Shown in pieces: positions 25,264 through 33,140 of a DNA stretch of 33,140 nucleotides (positions are counted from its first letter, which is position 1; each line of letters begins with the position of its first letter). This DNA is from an uncultured Bacteroides sp. (GTDB lineage: Bacteria > Bacteroidota > Bacteroidia > Bacteroidales > Bacteroidaceae): contig CAMAFR010000029.1 in assembly GCA_945833835.1 (NCBI GenBank), positions 1 to 33,140 on the forward strand. The letters run 5' to 3'. The position numbers and the translations under genes are program-made. The notes below the pieces were generated by a model. It made no database searches. It was not told the DNA's origin and saw only the letters and a program-made list of their open reading frames with translations.

Positions 25264-25518
25264 ATGGGAAACATTGGAATAGGATTGATGTTGATGGCGG
25301 TCGGCATGTGTACCGTCTTCATAATTCTTCTCGTTATCATTGGTTGCAGCAATCTGTTGATCAAGATGGTCAACAAGGTGGCTCCTGAAGAGGCTCCCAA
25401 GAAAAAGCCGGTGGCAGCCGCTCCTGCGGTCAATGCAGCGGCCATGGACGCTATCAAGGCGGCGGTGGACATCCTGACCGCTGGCAAGGGCAAAGTGATA
25501 AAGATTGAGAAATTATGA
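25264..25518 (+). CDS. oadG: Sodium pump decarboxylase gamma subunit (OadG)
   Basis: An 84-residue protein with one N-terminal membrane helix (about 5-28: GIGLMLMAVGMCTVFIILLV), then an Ala/Pro/Lys-rich linker (42-58) and a short soluble tail. It is the small anchor subunit that holds the alpha and beta subunits of membrane-bound biotin decarboxylases together. First gene of oadG-oadA-oadB, 34 bp before oadA. Confidence 0.88.
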   Translation: MGNIGIGLMLMAVGMCTVFIILLVIIGCSNLLIKMVNKVAPEEAPKKKPVAAAPAVNAAAMDAIKAAVDILTAGKGKVIKIEKL

Positions 25519-25552
25519 TGAATCCTACATTAAGAAAACACTTACTTAACAA

Positions 25553-27409
25553 ATGGAAAGAGAAGTAAAATTTAGTCTGGTCTTCCGCGATATGTGGCAG
25601 AGTGCCGGTAAATATGTTCCGCGCGTAGACCAGTTGGTGAAGGTGGCTCCTGCCATCATTGAGATGGGCTGTTTCGCCCGTGTGGAAACCAACGGCGGTG
25701 GTTTCGAACAAGTGAATCTGTTGTTTGGCGAGAATCCGAACAATGCGGTGCGCCAATGGACAAAACCGTTCCACGAGGCCGGTATCCAGACCCACATGCT
25801 GGACCGTGCGCTGAACGGATTGCGCATGAGTCCGGTGCCTGCCGACGTGCGCAAACTGTTTTATAAGGTGAAGAAGGCGCAGGGAACGGACATCACCCGT
25901 ACGTTCTGCGGACTGAACGACGTGCGCAACATCCTGCCTTCTATTGAATATGCCCATGCGGCCGGCATGATTTCGCAGTGCAGTCTCTGCATCACCTATT
26001 CGCCCATCCATACGGTGGAATACTACCTGAACCTTGCCAAACAGCTGATTGATGCCGGTTGCGATGAAATCTGTATCAAGGACATGGCAGGTATCGGCCG
26101 TCCTGTCTTCCTCGGCAAATTGGTGGCCGGCATCAAGAAAATCAAGAACCTCCCTATCCAGTATCACTCACACGCCGGACCCGGGTTCAATATGGCTTCT
26201 ATCCTCGAAGTGTGCAAGGCCGGCTGCGACTATGTGGACGTAGGTATCGACCCGCTGTCGTGGGGTACCGGACATGCCGATATCATCAGTGTGCAGGCCA
26301 TGCTGAAGGATGCCGGCTTCAAGGTGGCCGACATCAACATGGCAGCCTATATGAAGGTGCGTTCGCTCATCCAGGAGTTTATGGACGACTTCCTCGGTCT
26401 GTACATCAGTCCGCGTAACCGCCTGATGAACTCCCTGCTGATTGCTCCGGGTCTGCCCGGCGGTATGATGGGCAGCCTGATGGCCGACCTCGACGCCAAT
26501 CTGGAGTCTATCAACAAGTACAAAGCCAAACGCAACCTGCCGTTCATGACGCAGGATGAACTGCTCATCAAACTGTTTGATGAGGTGGCTTATGTATGGC
26601 CGCGCGTAGGGTATCCGTGTCTGGTGACTCCGTTCAGCCAGTACGTGAAGAACCTCGCCATGATGAACGTCATCCAGATGGAGAAGGGCAAGGAACGTTG
26701 GGGCATCATCGCCGACAATATCTGGGACATGATTCTGGGCAAGGCCGGACAGTTGCCTGGCCCGTTGGCTCCCGAAATCATCGAAAAGGCCGAACGCGAG
26801 GGCCGCAAGTTCTTTACCGGCAATCCGCAGGACAACTTCCCCGACCAGCTGGAGAAGTTCCGCCAGATGATGTGGGAGAAGAAGTGGGAGACCGGACAGG
26901 ACGACGAGGAACTGTTCGAATACGCCATGCACCCCGAACAATACGAGGCATACAAGAGCGGCAAGGCGAAAGCCGACTTCCTGGAAGACGTGAAGAAGCG
27001 CCGTTCGGAGAAAGAAGAAGTACACATGGCCAGCGAGCCGACCAAGGTGCTGACGGTAGACGTGAACGGACAGCCTTACCGTGTGACAGTGGCCTTCGGC
27101 GATGTCAATCCTGCGACACTCGGCACGACAGGGGCCGCACCCGCAGCCACACCGGCTGCCCAGGTACCTGCCGGTGAAGGCAAGGAAATCCTTGCGCCGC
27201 TGGAAGGCAAGTTCTTCCTGACCAAGGGAACGGATGAGACACCGGTGAAGGTGGGCGACAAGGTCAATCCGGGCGATGTGCTCTGCTACGTGGAGGCCAT
27301 GAAGACATTCAACGCTGTCCGTGCGGAATTTGCCGGAACCGTGACGGCCATCTGCTATCACTCGGGTGATGCTGTATCAGAAGATGACGTATTAATGAAG
27401 ATTTTATAA
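25553..27409 (+). CDS. oadA: Biotin-dependent oxaloacetate decarboxylase alpha subunit (OadA-like)
   Basis: Carboxyltransferase that moves CO2 from oxaloacetate (or a related acid) to biotin. Of 618 residues, 1 to about 300 form a DRE-TIM barrel with FRDMWQS (D13, Q16), catalytic lysine in IKDMAG and metal ligands in HSHAGPG. A PYC/OADA helical domain follows, then an Ala/Pro linker (about 530-545) and a biotinyl domain with EAMK (biotin on K584). Several usual carboxyltransferase motifs are changed: GGATFD reads GGGFEQ and the FRxFD element reads TRTFCGLND. The barrel is thus a divergent branch, and substrate assignment rests largely on the oadG/oadB neighbours. The stop overlaps the oadB ATG by one base. 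Confidence 0.88.
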   Translation: MEREVKFSLVFRDMWQSAGKYVPRVDQLVKVAPAIIEMGCFARVETNGGGFEQVNLLFGENPNNAVRQWTKPFHEAGIQTHMLDRALNGLRMSPVPADVRKLFYKVKKAQGTDITRTFCGLNDVRNILPSIEYAHAAGMISQCSLCITYSPIHTVEYYLNLAKQLIDAGCDEICIKDMAGIGRPVFLGKLVAGIKKIKNLPIQYHSHAGPGFNMASILEVCKAGCDYVDVGIDPLSWGTGHADIISVQAMLKDAGFKVADINMAAYMKVRSLIQEFMDDFLGLYISPRNRLMNSLLIAPGLPGGMMGSLMADLDANLESINKYKAKRNLPFMTQDELLIKLFDEVAYVWPRVGYPCLVTPFSQYVKNLAMMNVIQMEKGKERWGIIADNIWDMILGKAGQLPGPLAPEIIEKAEREGRKFFTGNPQDNFPDQLEKFRQMMWEKKWETGQDDEELFEYAMHPEQYEAYKSGKAKADFLEDVKKRRSEKEEVHMASEPTKVLTVDVNGQPYRVTVAFGDVNPATLGTTGAAPAATPAAQVPAGEGKEILAPLEGKFFLTKGTDETPVKVGDKVNPGDVLCYVEAMKTFNAVRAEFAGTVTAICYHSGDAVSEDDVLMKIL

Positions 27410-28644
27410 TGGAAGAGATTTTAGAGAAACTATATGATATGACCGCCTTCAGCAACATTGCTGCCGATCCGCGGTTCATCATCATGTATGCCATTGCTTT
27501 TATCCTGCTCTATCTGGGCATTAAGAAGCAGTATGAACCCCTGCTGCTGGTGCCCATCGCGTTCGGTGTGTTGCTGGCCAACTTCCCCGGTGGCGATATG
27601 GGTGTGATACAGGCAGATGAGAATGGCATGGTGATGGTTAATGGAGTGATGAAGAACATCTGGGAAATGCCGCTGCATGAGATTGCGCACGACCTGGGCC
27701 TGATGAACTTCATCTATTACATGCTGATTAAGACCGGCTTCTTGCCGCCGGTCATCTTTATGGGTGTGGGTGCGCTGACCGATTTCGGTCCTATGTTGCG
27801 CAACCTCCGTCTGTCTATTTTTGGGGCGGCTGCCCAGTTGGGTATCTTCACGGTGCTCATCGTGGCCATTCTGATGGGTTTCACGCCGCAAGAAGCCGGT
27901 TCTCTGGGTATCATCGGTGGTGCCGATGGGCCTACTGCCATCTTCACCACTATCAAGTTGGCTCCCCACCTGTTGGGTCCCATCGCGATTGCCGCCTATT
28001 CCTACATGGCGCTGGTGCCGGTCATCATTCCGTTGGTGGCTCGCCTGTGGTGCACCAAGAAGGAGCTCTCCATCAATATGAGGGAGCAGGAGAAGAAATA
28101 TCCGTCGAGTGTGGAAATCAAGAACCTGCGGGTGTTGAAGATCATCTTCCCGATTGCCACGACCACCATCGTCGCCTTGTTCGTGCCCACGGCCGTTCCT
28201 TTGGTGGGGATGCTGATGTTCGGTAATCTGGTGAAGGAAATTGGCAGCAACACATCGCGCCTGTTCGATGCCGCTTCTAACAGCATCATGAATGCGGCCA
28301 CCATTTTCCTGGGCATTTCGGTCGGAGCGACCATGACCACCGATGCGTTCCTCAACTGGACCACCATCGGCATCGTCATCGGCGGTTTCCTGGCTTTTGC
28401 CTTGTCCATTACCGGCGGTATTTTCTTTGTGAAGATTTTCAACCTCTTCACGAAGAAGAAAATCAATCCGCTGATTGGGGCCACCGGTTTGAGTGCCGTG
28501 CCGATGGCCAGCCGTGTAGCCAATGAAATCGCTTTGAAATACGACCCGAAAAACCATGTCCTGCAATATTGCATGGCCAGCAACATCTCGGGCGTTATCG
28601 GTTCGGCAGTAGCCGCCGGCGTACTGATTTCGTTCCTCGGATAA
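27409..28644 (+). CDS. oadB: Sodium-translocating decarboxylase beta subunit (OadB)
   Basis: A 411-residue integral membrane protein with about nine to eleven hydrophobic segments. It decarboxylates carboxybiotin on the alpha subunit and uses the energy to export Na+. The family's key segment GGADGPTAIF (about 165-174), whose Asp is essential for Na+ transport, is intact, and the C-terminal GATGLSAVPMASRVAN and CMASNISGVIGSAVAAG are standard. Translation is coupled to oadA (TAATG overlap). The three genes allow Bacteroidales to gain a sodium gradient during fumarate or succinate fermentation. Confidence 0.95.
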   Translation: MEEILEKLYDMTAFSNIAADPRFIIMYAIAFILLYLGIKKQYEPLLLVPIAFGVLLANFPGGDMGVIQADENGMVMVNGVMKNIWEMPLHEIAHDLGLMNFIYYMLIKTGFLPPVIFMGVGALTDFGPMLRNLRLSIFGAAAQLGIFTVLIVAILMGFTPQEAGSLGIIGGADGPTAIFTTIKLAPHLLGPIAIAAYSYMALVPVIIPLVARLWCTKKELSINMREQEKKYPSSVEIKNLRVLKIIFPIATTTIVALFVPTAVPLVGMLMFGNLVKEIGSNTSRLFDAASNSIMNAATIFLGISVGATMTTDAFLNWTTIGIVIGGFLAFALSITGGIFFVKIFNLFTKKKINPLIGATGLSAVPMASRVANEIALKYDPKNHVLQYCMASNISGVIGSAVAAGVLISFLG

Positions 28645-28669
28645 ACATTATTCGTCGAAAGATAAGAAA

Positions 28670-28712
28670 GGGAGGGTAACCGTCCATGAAGACCGGTTAC
28701 CCTCCCTTTTTT
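28670..28712 (+). terminator. Intrinsic terminator of the oadGAB operon
   Basis: GGGAGGGTAACCG (28670-28682) pairs perfectly with CGGTTACCCTCCC (28694-28706), followed by six T (28707-28712), 25 bp after the oadB stop. Confidence 0.92.
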
Positions 28713-28739
28713 GGTGTCTGAATGAAAGTTTATGTCCCC

Positions 28740-28770
28740 CTGTCATGTCGCGCTACTCCCGACATGGCAG
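28740..28770. terminator. Second hairpin at the end of the GH-D gene
   Basis: CTGTCATGTCG (28740-28750) pairs with CGACATGGCAG (28760-28770), 11 bp with one G-U. No U-run. It may protect or end the convergent glycosidase transcript. Confidence 0.4.
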
Positions 28771-28785
28771 AGGAGCGGAAGGGGT

Positions 28786-30876
28786 TCAGCGGGTGCGCTG
28801 CTGTCCGTTAAAGACAAAGACAGACGATGGGGGCAGGCTGATGGTCAGCTCGGTATCGATGTCAATGACTTTTCCGGTAGGCAGGCCTGTCAGTTTTTTC
28901 TGCTTGAAGGCATTGGTCAGTTCCATGTCTGCATGCACATAGGCAGGGATGTCCAGCGCCTCACGCAGGGTCAGTCGGATGCTCTGTTCCGTGGCGGCCG
29001 GATTGCGCAACGTCAGTACCGCTTTCTGTTCGTTCCAGGCCGCCCAGCCATAGATGTTGGCCTGCTTGCCGTCCCAGGGGTTGCCGCCCACCCAGTGGAT
29101 GTCCGCCAGCACGTCGGCGTTGGCTTCCTGCCAGGCAATGCACTCGGCCAGGTCTTTCCAGAGCGCACCGCCCTTGATGCTGTTCATCAGCTCATAGTCA
29201 TTGTAGAGTTCCACCATGCCCGATCCGCAGGCGAAGGCGCAGCGCAGCTCGCGTACGATGCCGTCATACTCCATGTCTTTCGACACGTCTCCCCATTTCG
29301 TGAGGATGAATCCGTGGGTCATCAGGGTGTTGATGGGGCACAAGGGGGAGCGTTGTACGAAGTTTTGGTACACCAATCGGTCGCGGTACGTTATCCAGCG
29401 CTCGCGGTCGCTTCCCTGGTCGCCAATGACCGCCCAGTCGGCCTCCTGCCGCCAGACAGCATCTGTAAAGCGGAACCAGAATGGGGAGGCCCATGTTCCG
29501 ACGGTGGTGTTCAGGAAGATGTCCGGTTTCAGCTTGCGCGTTTCCCGTTCGATGTTGATGATGGCTTCTGCGTTTTCCTCGCCTTGACTGCCCGGGTCGG
29601 GACCTGTGGCACTGAATTGTGCGCTGATGCCGTCATATTTGAAGAAACGAAAATCGTAGGTCTTGATGAGGTTCGAGCAGGCGGTGAGGAACGTCTTGTA
29701 GTAATCGGGGTTGCTCAGCTGCATCCCGCCTTTTTCTTTCCAGTAATTGCGGCGGTACGTGCCCGACTCGCCGTAGCCGCCTACCGGGCCCAGCCAGGCT
29801 CCGATGCCGGCTCCTGTCTGCCGTGCGATGCCGTCGGGTTCGCTGAATCCGTTGGGGAAGTTCGGGCTGAACGTCCAGGTGCCATAGCTGTCCCAGCCGT
29901 CATCCCATACGAAAGCCTTGATGTTGGTCTTGTATTTATCCGTTAATTGCTGCTTCCACTGGGCCACAACGTCGGCGCATTGTTCGGCCGTCATGTTGCC
30001 TTTGTAGTCTTTGGCATTGTTGCGGTCAATGTTCAGCTCGTACCACGAGATGTACACCGGCATCGGGCGCCAGGGCACGGCACGCTCCCGTTCGCTGTAA
30101 GCCAGGAACGAGCGTCGGGCCTGTCCTTCGGCCAGCAGTCCCACCACCGCACTGATGTTCCACGTCTGTCCTCCGCGTAAGGTCGTGTTCCGGCTCCACA
30201 GTCCTTCCAGCATCCCGCAGCGGTCGGTCAGCCGGTACGCCTTGTTGATGCCCGTCGGGGTCTCCAGTCCGGCAAACAGCCTGTCGCTGGCCAGCACCGC
30301 TCCTCGTGTGTTGCCTACCGTTTGCGGCATTGCCTTACCGTCCGACAGGTCCACGCCATAAATCATGGCAGTCACTGAATGCATGCCGATGTCCTGTCGT
30401 GCCGTGAGGTCCATCTCGGTGCGCAGGTAGTGCGAGCCGTCGCGCAATACAGCCTTCCAGCTGATTTCCAGCTGTCCGTATCCGAACAGTGCCTCGATGG
30501 CCTGTCCGTTCACCCGTTCGGAGCCTCTTGTGGCCGAGGCATCGCCTTTCAGGGCAACGGTTGTCAGGTGCTTCAGCTCCATGTCCGAAGAGGAGACTTC
30601 CGTCTCATTGCCCAGTCGTACCCGGAACAGCTCTGTGCCCGGTGTCAGTCCCAGCTGGGGACAGCCACCGAAGGTCAGCCGTCCGTTCTGTTGTACGAAG
30701 GTGGCTTGTAGCAACTGGTTGGAGAGGGTGAAGGTGCCGTTTTGGTGTTTCACATTGGCGGTTCCCGGTTGTTGAGCTTGGGGAAAGATGACGGTTTGTG
30801 CTTGCAGGGGAGGGGTGGCGCATAACAGCAGCCCGATAAAGCCTGCGCAGAGCCGTTGGAAGGATGTTGTTTTCAT
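28786..30876 (-). CDS. Exported clan GH-D-like glycoside hydrolase (alpha-galactosidase type)
   Basis: A 696-residue protein with a signal peptide (1-27, ending LQAQ). An N-terminal beta-sandwich (about 30-260) precedes a TIM barrel with FVWDDGWDSYGTW (D325, D326), then FFKYDGI, where D415 sits at the position of the clan GH-D nucleophile (GH27/GH36). IGDQGSDRERW may hold the acid/base. A C-terminal beta domain with WNEQKAVLTLRNP (about 600-690) follows. Related Bacteroides proteins are often labelled alpha-galactosidase or, misleadingly, enterotoxin. The exact CAZy family and substrate need a profile search. No SusC/D or sulfatase neighbours, so no clear glycan target. Confidence 0.82.
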   Translation of the reverse strand: MKTTSFQRLCAGFIGLLLCATPPLQAQTVIFPQAQQPGTANVKHQNGTFTLSNQLLQATFVQQNGRLTFGGCPQLGLTPGTELFRVRLGNETEVSSSDMELKHLTTVALKGDASATRGSERVNGQAIEALFGYGQLEISWKAVLRDGSHYLRTEMDLTARQDIGMHSVTAMIYGVDLSDGKAMPQTVGNTRGAVLASDRLFAGLETPTGINKAYRLTDRCGMLEGLWSRNTTLRGGQTWNISAVVGLLAEGQARRSFLAYSERERAVPWRPMPVYISWYELNIDRNNAKDYKGNMTAEQCADVVAQWKQQLTDKYKTNIKAFVWDDGWDSYGTWTFSPNFPNGFSEPDGIARQTGAGIGAWLGPVGGYGESGTYRRNYWKEKGGMQLSNPDYYKTFLTACSNLIKTYDFRFFKYDGISAQFSATGPDPGSQGEENAEAIINIERETRKLKPDIFLNTTVGTWASPFWFRFTDAVWRQEADWAVIGDQGSDRERWITYRDRLVYQNFVQRSPLCPINTLMTHGFILTKWGDVSKDMEYDGIVRELRCAFACGSGMVELYNDYELMNSIKGGALWKDLAECIAWQEANADVLADIHWVGGNPWDGKQANIYGWAAWNEQKAVLTLRNPAATEQSIRLTLREALDIPAYVHADMELTNAFKQKKLTGLPTGKVIDIDTELTISLPPSSVFVFNGQQRTR

Positions 30877-30919
30877 ACTATTAGTGTTAGTTGTGACGAA
30901 TAAATGGAATCTATAGTTG

Positions 30920-30968
30920 CAAATTTAGAAAAAAAAACATAGGTTTTGCCGTAAACGGATTATTTTTG
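30920..30968. promoter_or_regulatory. Divergent -7 boxes of the GH-D and crcB genes
   Basis: Minus-strand TAAATTTG (30927-30920) serves the glycosidase and plus-strand TATTTTTG (30961-30968) serves crcB. The crcB leader is only about 40 nt, too short for a fluoride riboswitch. Confidence 0.5.
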
Positions 30969-31012
30969 CAGCAGTTTTTGAGAATCTTGTTTTAGCAAAG
31001 AGGAGCGGCGAT

Positions 31013-31384
31013 ATGTTGAAGACAATTCTATGTGTGGGGATGGGCAGCTTTGTGGGCGGTGTCGGCCGTTACCTACTCTCCAAGTGGATGCAGGACTGCT
31101 TTCCGGGGACTTTTCCGGTAGGGACCTTGCTGGTCAATGTGCTGGGCTGTTTTGTCATCGGCCTGTTCTATGGCCTGTTCGAGGCAGGGCATCTGCTCAG
31201 TCCTTCATTGAGGCTGTTTCTCACGGTAGGGTTGTGTGGCGGTTTCACCACCTTCTCTACCTTTATGAACGAGAGCGGCGTATTGCTGAAGGACGGCCAC
31301 CTGCTGTTGCTGGGCCTTTACATGGGGGCTAGCCTGGTGCTGGGCTTTGCGATGCTCTATGCCGGCAAAAGCTGTGTAGGCTGA
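31013..31384 (+). CDS. crcB: Fluoride channel CrcB/Fluc
   Basis: A 123-residue membrane protein with four hydrophobic helices, which forms a dual-topology dimer that exports fluoride. Family positions visible are [11 protein letters not shown] (about 15-25), [14 protein letters not shown] (37-50) with the pore Asn, and the [12 protein letters not shown] element (about 76-87) with the phenylalanine box and central Na+ site. One copy only, compatible with a homodimer. AGAGGAG about 10 bp before the ATG is a fair ribosome binding site. Confidence 0.93.
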   Translation: MLKTILCVGMGSFVGGVGRYLLSKWMQDCFPGTFPVGTLLVNVLGCFVIGLFYGLFEAGHLLSPSLRLFLTVGLCGGFTTFSTFMNESGVLLKDGHLLLLGLYMGASLVLGFAMLYAGKSCVG

Positions 31385-31731
31385 CGCGAATCACACGGTG
31401 TTGCTACTGCCGGCAAATCAGCAATGTGTCAGATAAAATTCACGAACGTGTACAAGAAGGAGCAGGGCTTTCCACGACGTACGCCCAGACACGCTCTGCC
31501 CGTACGTTCAAAGGGTCTCTGCCCGTACGTCCTGAGTAGCTCTGCCCGTACGTCCTGGACACCTCTGCCCGTACGTCCATAGAGGAGCTGAACGTCAATG
31601 AACGAAAAGTGAGTCAACCGGTGTCTTTTAGAACGGTTGCCGAACGGGAATGAACCAATTTCGTCTTTTATGGCATCTTCTTTGGTCATGACTCCTGCCG
31701 TTGACCATGAGGAGGAAGTTCTTGCACAGTG
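31385..31731. other. Gene-free stretch with repeat array
   Basis: Between crcB and the AAA ATPase gene there is no convincing gene. It contains the 23-bp-period repeat array listed separately. The minus-strand ORF that covers the array changes reading phase from repeat to repeat because 23 is not a multiple of three, so it is not likely coding. Confidence 0.6.
31493..31584. repeat. Array of four 15-bp repeats with 8-bp variable spacers
   Basis: CTCTGCCCGTACGTC (first copy ends TT) starts at 31494, 31517, 31540 and 31563, an exact 23-bp period. The 8-bp spacers are caaagggt, ctgagtag, ctggacac and catagagg, all different. A decayed copy in phase at 31471-31485 keeps CGTACG. The core holds the palindrome CGTACG. 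Same 15+8 geometry as the array at 501-592, with an unrelated sequence. Confidence 0.9.
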
Positions 31732-32949
31732 TTACCAATTTTTGTCTGTCAGGAAATCGGCAATATGCCGGTGTCTTACTCCCTCTATATTGTCCTGCCA
31801 GACATCATCCATACTGACAACGAATTTGGGATAATGGTCGCTAATGGCAAGCAAAGGGCTGAATTCACGTTCTACCGTTGCGTCCGATACCATCCGGTAA
31901 GTTACTTGCACATAGATTTTCTCATCTCTGCGGATGCCTACGAAATCAACTTCACGGCTGTCCTGCTTGCCGATGAATGTATCATATCCGCGACGTCTCA
32001 TTTCCCAATAGACTATATTTTCCAACGCACCCGCAATCATTCGGTCTTTATACCCCATCACAGCATAAATCAGCGACAAGTCGCTGACGAAATACTTCTC
32101 GTTGGTCTGCAACAGTTCTTTTCCCTTGATGTCATAACGTGGCACACGTTGGAGGATGAATGCTCCTTGCAAGGCATCCAGATAATTATATACGGTATTG
32201 ATGTCCACTTTTCGTTGTTGGCTCTTGAAGTAGTCGGCAATATTCTTGGCATTGAGCCGGTTGCCGATATTGTCAAACACGAAGCGTACTATCCGTTCCA
32301 GCAGTTCCACATTACGGATACCGTGTCGCTGTACGGTATCGCGTAGGATAACGGATGAATAGATGTCATATACCAGTTTATAGATTGCTTCATTGCAATA
32401 ATTACCCGTATGAACAGCTGGGAAACCGCCCATACGCAGGTATTTTTGAAACTCTTCCCTCCACACTTCCTTGCTATCCGAATTTATGCCATGAAACAGG
32501 AGATATTCGTTGAAAGACAACGGCATGATATGGAAACAGACATATCTGCCGGCCAGATAGGTGGACAACTCGGAAGAAAGCAACCGAGAGTTGGAACCGG
32601 TTACATATACATCCACGTCCCAATCTACCATGAAAGAATTGACAGCCTTTTCCCAGTCTTTCACTTCCTGTATTTCATCCAATAGGATATATGTTTTTCC
32701 ATCGGTCTTTGTCACTTGATCCTTGATATATAAGTACAGAGCTTTAGCATCTGTTATATCCATCCATTCAAAACTCTCAAAGTTCATATAGATGATATGC
32801 TCTCTGGCGATTCCCCGACGCTCCAATTCTTCGGCTATCAGTTGCAGCACGACCGACTTTCCACACCGGCGGATACCGGCTATTACCTTGACGAACGGAC
32901 AGTTCATAAAGGGACGGATTTGTTTCATATACAGTTCTCTTGCTATCAT
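31732..32949 (-). CDS. AAA ATPase with DUF4143 domain
   Basis: A 405-residue protein of the common AAA_14-DUF4143 group. The N-terminal P-loop domain has Walker A GIRRCGKS (25-32), Walker B YILLDEIQE (about 86-94) and sensor-like VTGSNSRLLSSEL. The C-terminal DUF4143 domain (about 200-405) has a winged helix (NAKNIADYF...TVYNYLDAL) and a nuclease-like fold piece with EVDFVG...KIYVQV, similar to the core of PD-(D/E)xK enzymes but without a clear catalytic lysine. Role unknown; many paralogues occur in Bacteroidales. The gene looks more AT-rich than its neighbours, which suggests later acquisition. A -7 box TATATTTG lies at 32984-32977. Confidence 0.9.
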   Translation of the reverse strand: MIARELYMKQIRPFMNCPFVKVIAGIRRCGKSVVLQLIAEELERRGIAREHIIYMNFESFEWMDITDAKALYLYIKDQVTKTDGKTYILLDEIQEVKDWEKAVNSFMVDWDVDVYVTGSNSRLLSSELSTYLAGRYVCFHIMPLSFNEYLLFHGINSDSKEVWREEFQKYLRMGGFPAVHTGNYCNEAIYKLVYDIYSSVILRDTVQRHGIRNVELLERIVRFVFDNIGNRLNAKNIADYFKSQQRKVDINTVYNYLDALQGAFILQRVPRYDIKGKELLQTNEKYFVSDLSLIYAVMGYKDRMIAGALENIVYWEMRRRGYDTFIGKQDSREVDFVGIRRDEKIYVQVTYRMVSDATVEREFSPLLAISDHYPKFVVSMDDVWQDNIEGVRHRHIADFLTDKNW

Positions 32950-32976
32950 GACCGCTTATGTTGATGATTATACCTG

Positions 32977-32984
32977 CAAATATA
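32977..32984 (-). promoter_or_regulatory. -7 box for the AAA ATPase gene
   Basis: Minus-strand TATATTTG fits TAnnTTTG, 28 bp before the ATG at 32949. Confidence 0.5.
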
Positions 32985-33041
32985 GCGGATTTATTTTTAT
33001 CATTTATGGGTATAACCCTATAAACTATCATTGTAATGCCG

Positions 33042-33140
33042 TTATTCTTGGTTTAACTCCCGGTGTAACTGAACCATGTAAACCAGGGTCAGTAGAAATT
33101 TAGTGGGGATATGCATACAAGTTAGCGAGTCTGAAGAGGA
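33042..33140 (-). CDS. Possible C-terminal end of a gene entering from the right
   Basis: The minus strand is open from the window edge (33140) to TAA at 33042, 32 codons, ending LVYMVQLHRELNQE. I do not recognise it, and a run this short can occur by chance. The sequence to the right is needed to tell. Confidence 0.25.
   Translation of the reverse strand, partial: SSSDSLTCMHIPTKFLLTLVYMVQLHRELNQE

Noticed and set aside
30969..31012. Fluoride riboswitch before crcB
   Set aside because: The leader after the -7 box is about 40 nt and shows no pseudoknot-like layout.
31429..31689. Minus-strand ORF of 86 codons over the CTCTGCCCGTACGTC array
   Set aside because: The 23-bp period changes the reading phase at every repeat, the product matches no family I know, and the spacers do not behave like codons.
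32792..33103. Plus-strand ORF of 103 codons at the right edge
   Set aside because: It runs antisense through the start and promoter of the AAA ATPase gene and shows no recognisable features.

Overview
The window reads as a Bacteroidales chromosome, most like Bacteroides/Phocaeicola. The gene content fits: secreted glycoside hydrolases, an OadGAB sodium pump, a type II DAHP synthase-chorismate mutase fusion and TapB-like and GHL10 proteins. In front of most transcription units there is also the Bacteroidetes -7 box TAnnTTTG instead of a sigma70 -10 box. The genus assignment is inference; no rRNA or tRNA gene is present.

Layout. (1) 1-608: the N-terminal part of an IS630-family transposase running off the left edge, then an unusual array of 15-bp repeats with 8-bp spacers that folds into a long hairpin downstream of uvrA. 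(2) 609-9228, all minus strand: pheA, an aminotransferase, a DAHP synthase-chorismate mutase fusion and tyrA form an operon for phenylalanine and tyrosine synthesis. It is followed by a separately promoted GHL10 glycosidase and uvrA. The operon is preceded by an unlisted 32-residue leader peptide with nine consecutive Phe/Tyr codons, an alternative antiterminator and an intrinsic terminator: a ribosome-mediated attenuator. (3) 9229-11858: an AraC regulator divergent from a beta-eliminating aromatic amino acid lyase (tyrosine phenol-lyase/tryptophanase family), so synthesis and breakdown of aromatic amino acids lie side by side. (4) 11940-16081: a TPR protein, a TapB-like exported protein and a GH20 hexosaminidase lipoprotein. 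(5) 16190-19835: recJ-recQ recombination/repair pair. (6) 20037-22705: an exported bleomycin-hydrolase-like C1 peptidase with Xaa-Pro aminopeptidase, divergent from a patatin phospholipase. (7) 23695-25046: a HAD phosphatase with an MgtC/SapB membrane protein. (8) 25264-28644: oadG-oadA-oadB. (9) 28786-31384: a clan GH-D-type glycosidase divergent from the fluoride channel gene crcB. (10) 31385-33140: a second 15+8 bp repeat array, an AAA/DUF4143 ATPase, and a possible gene end at the right edge.

Most of the window is ordinary core genome. The points of highest interest are the Phe/Tyr leader attenuator, the two repeat arrays that share a 23-bp period although their sequences are unrelated, and the aromatic lyase with a mixed active-site signature.
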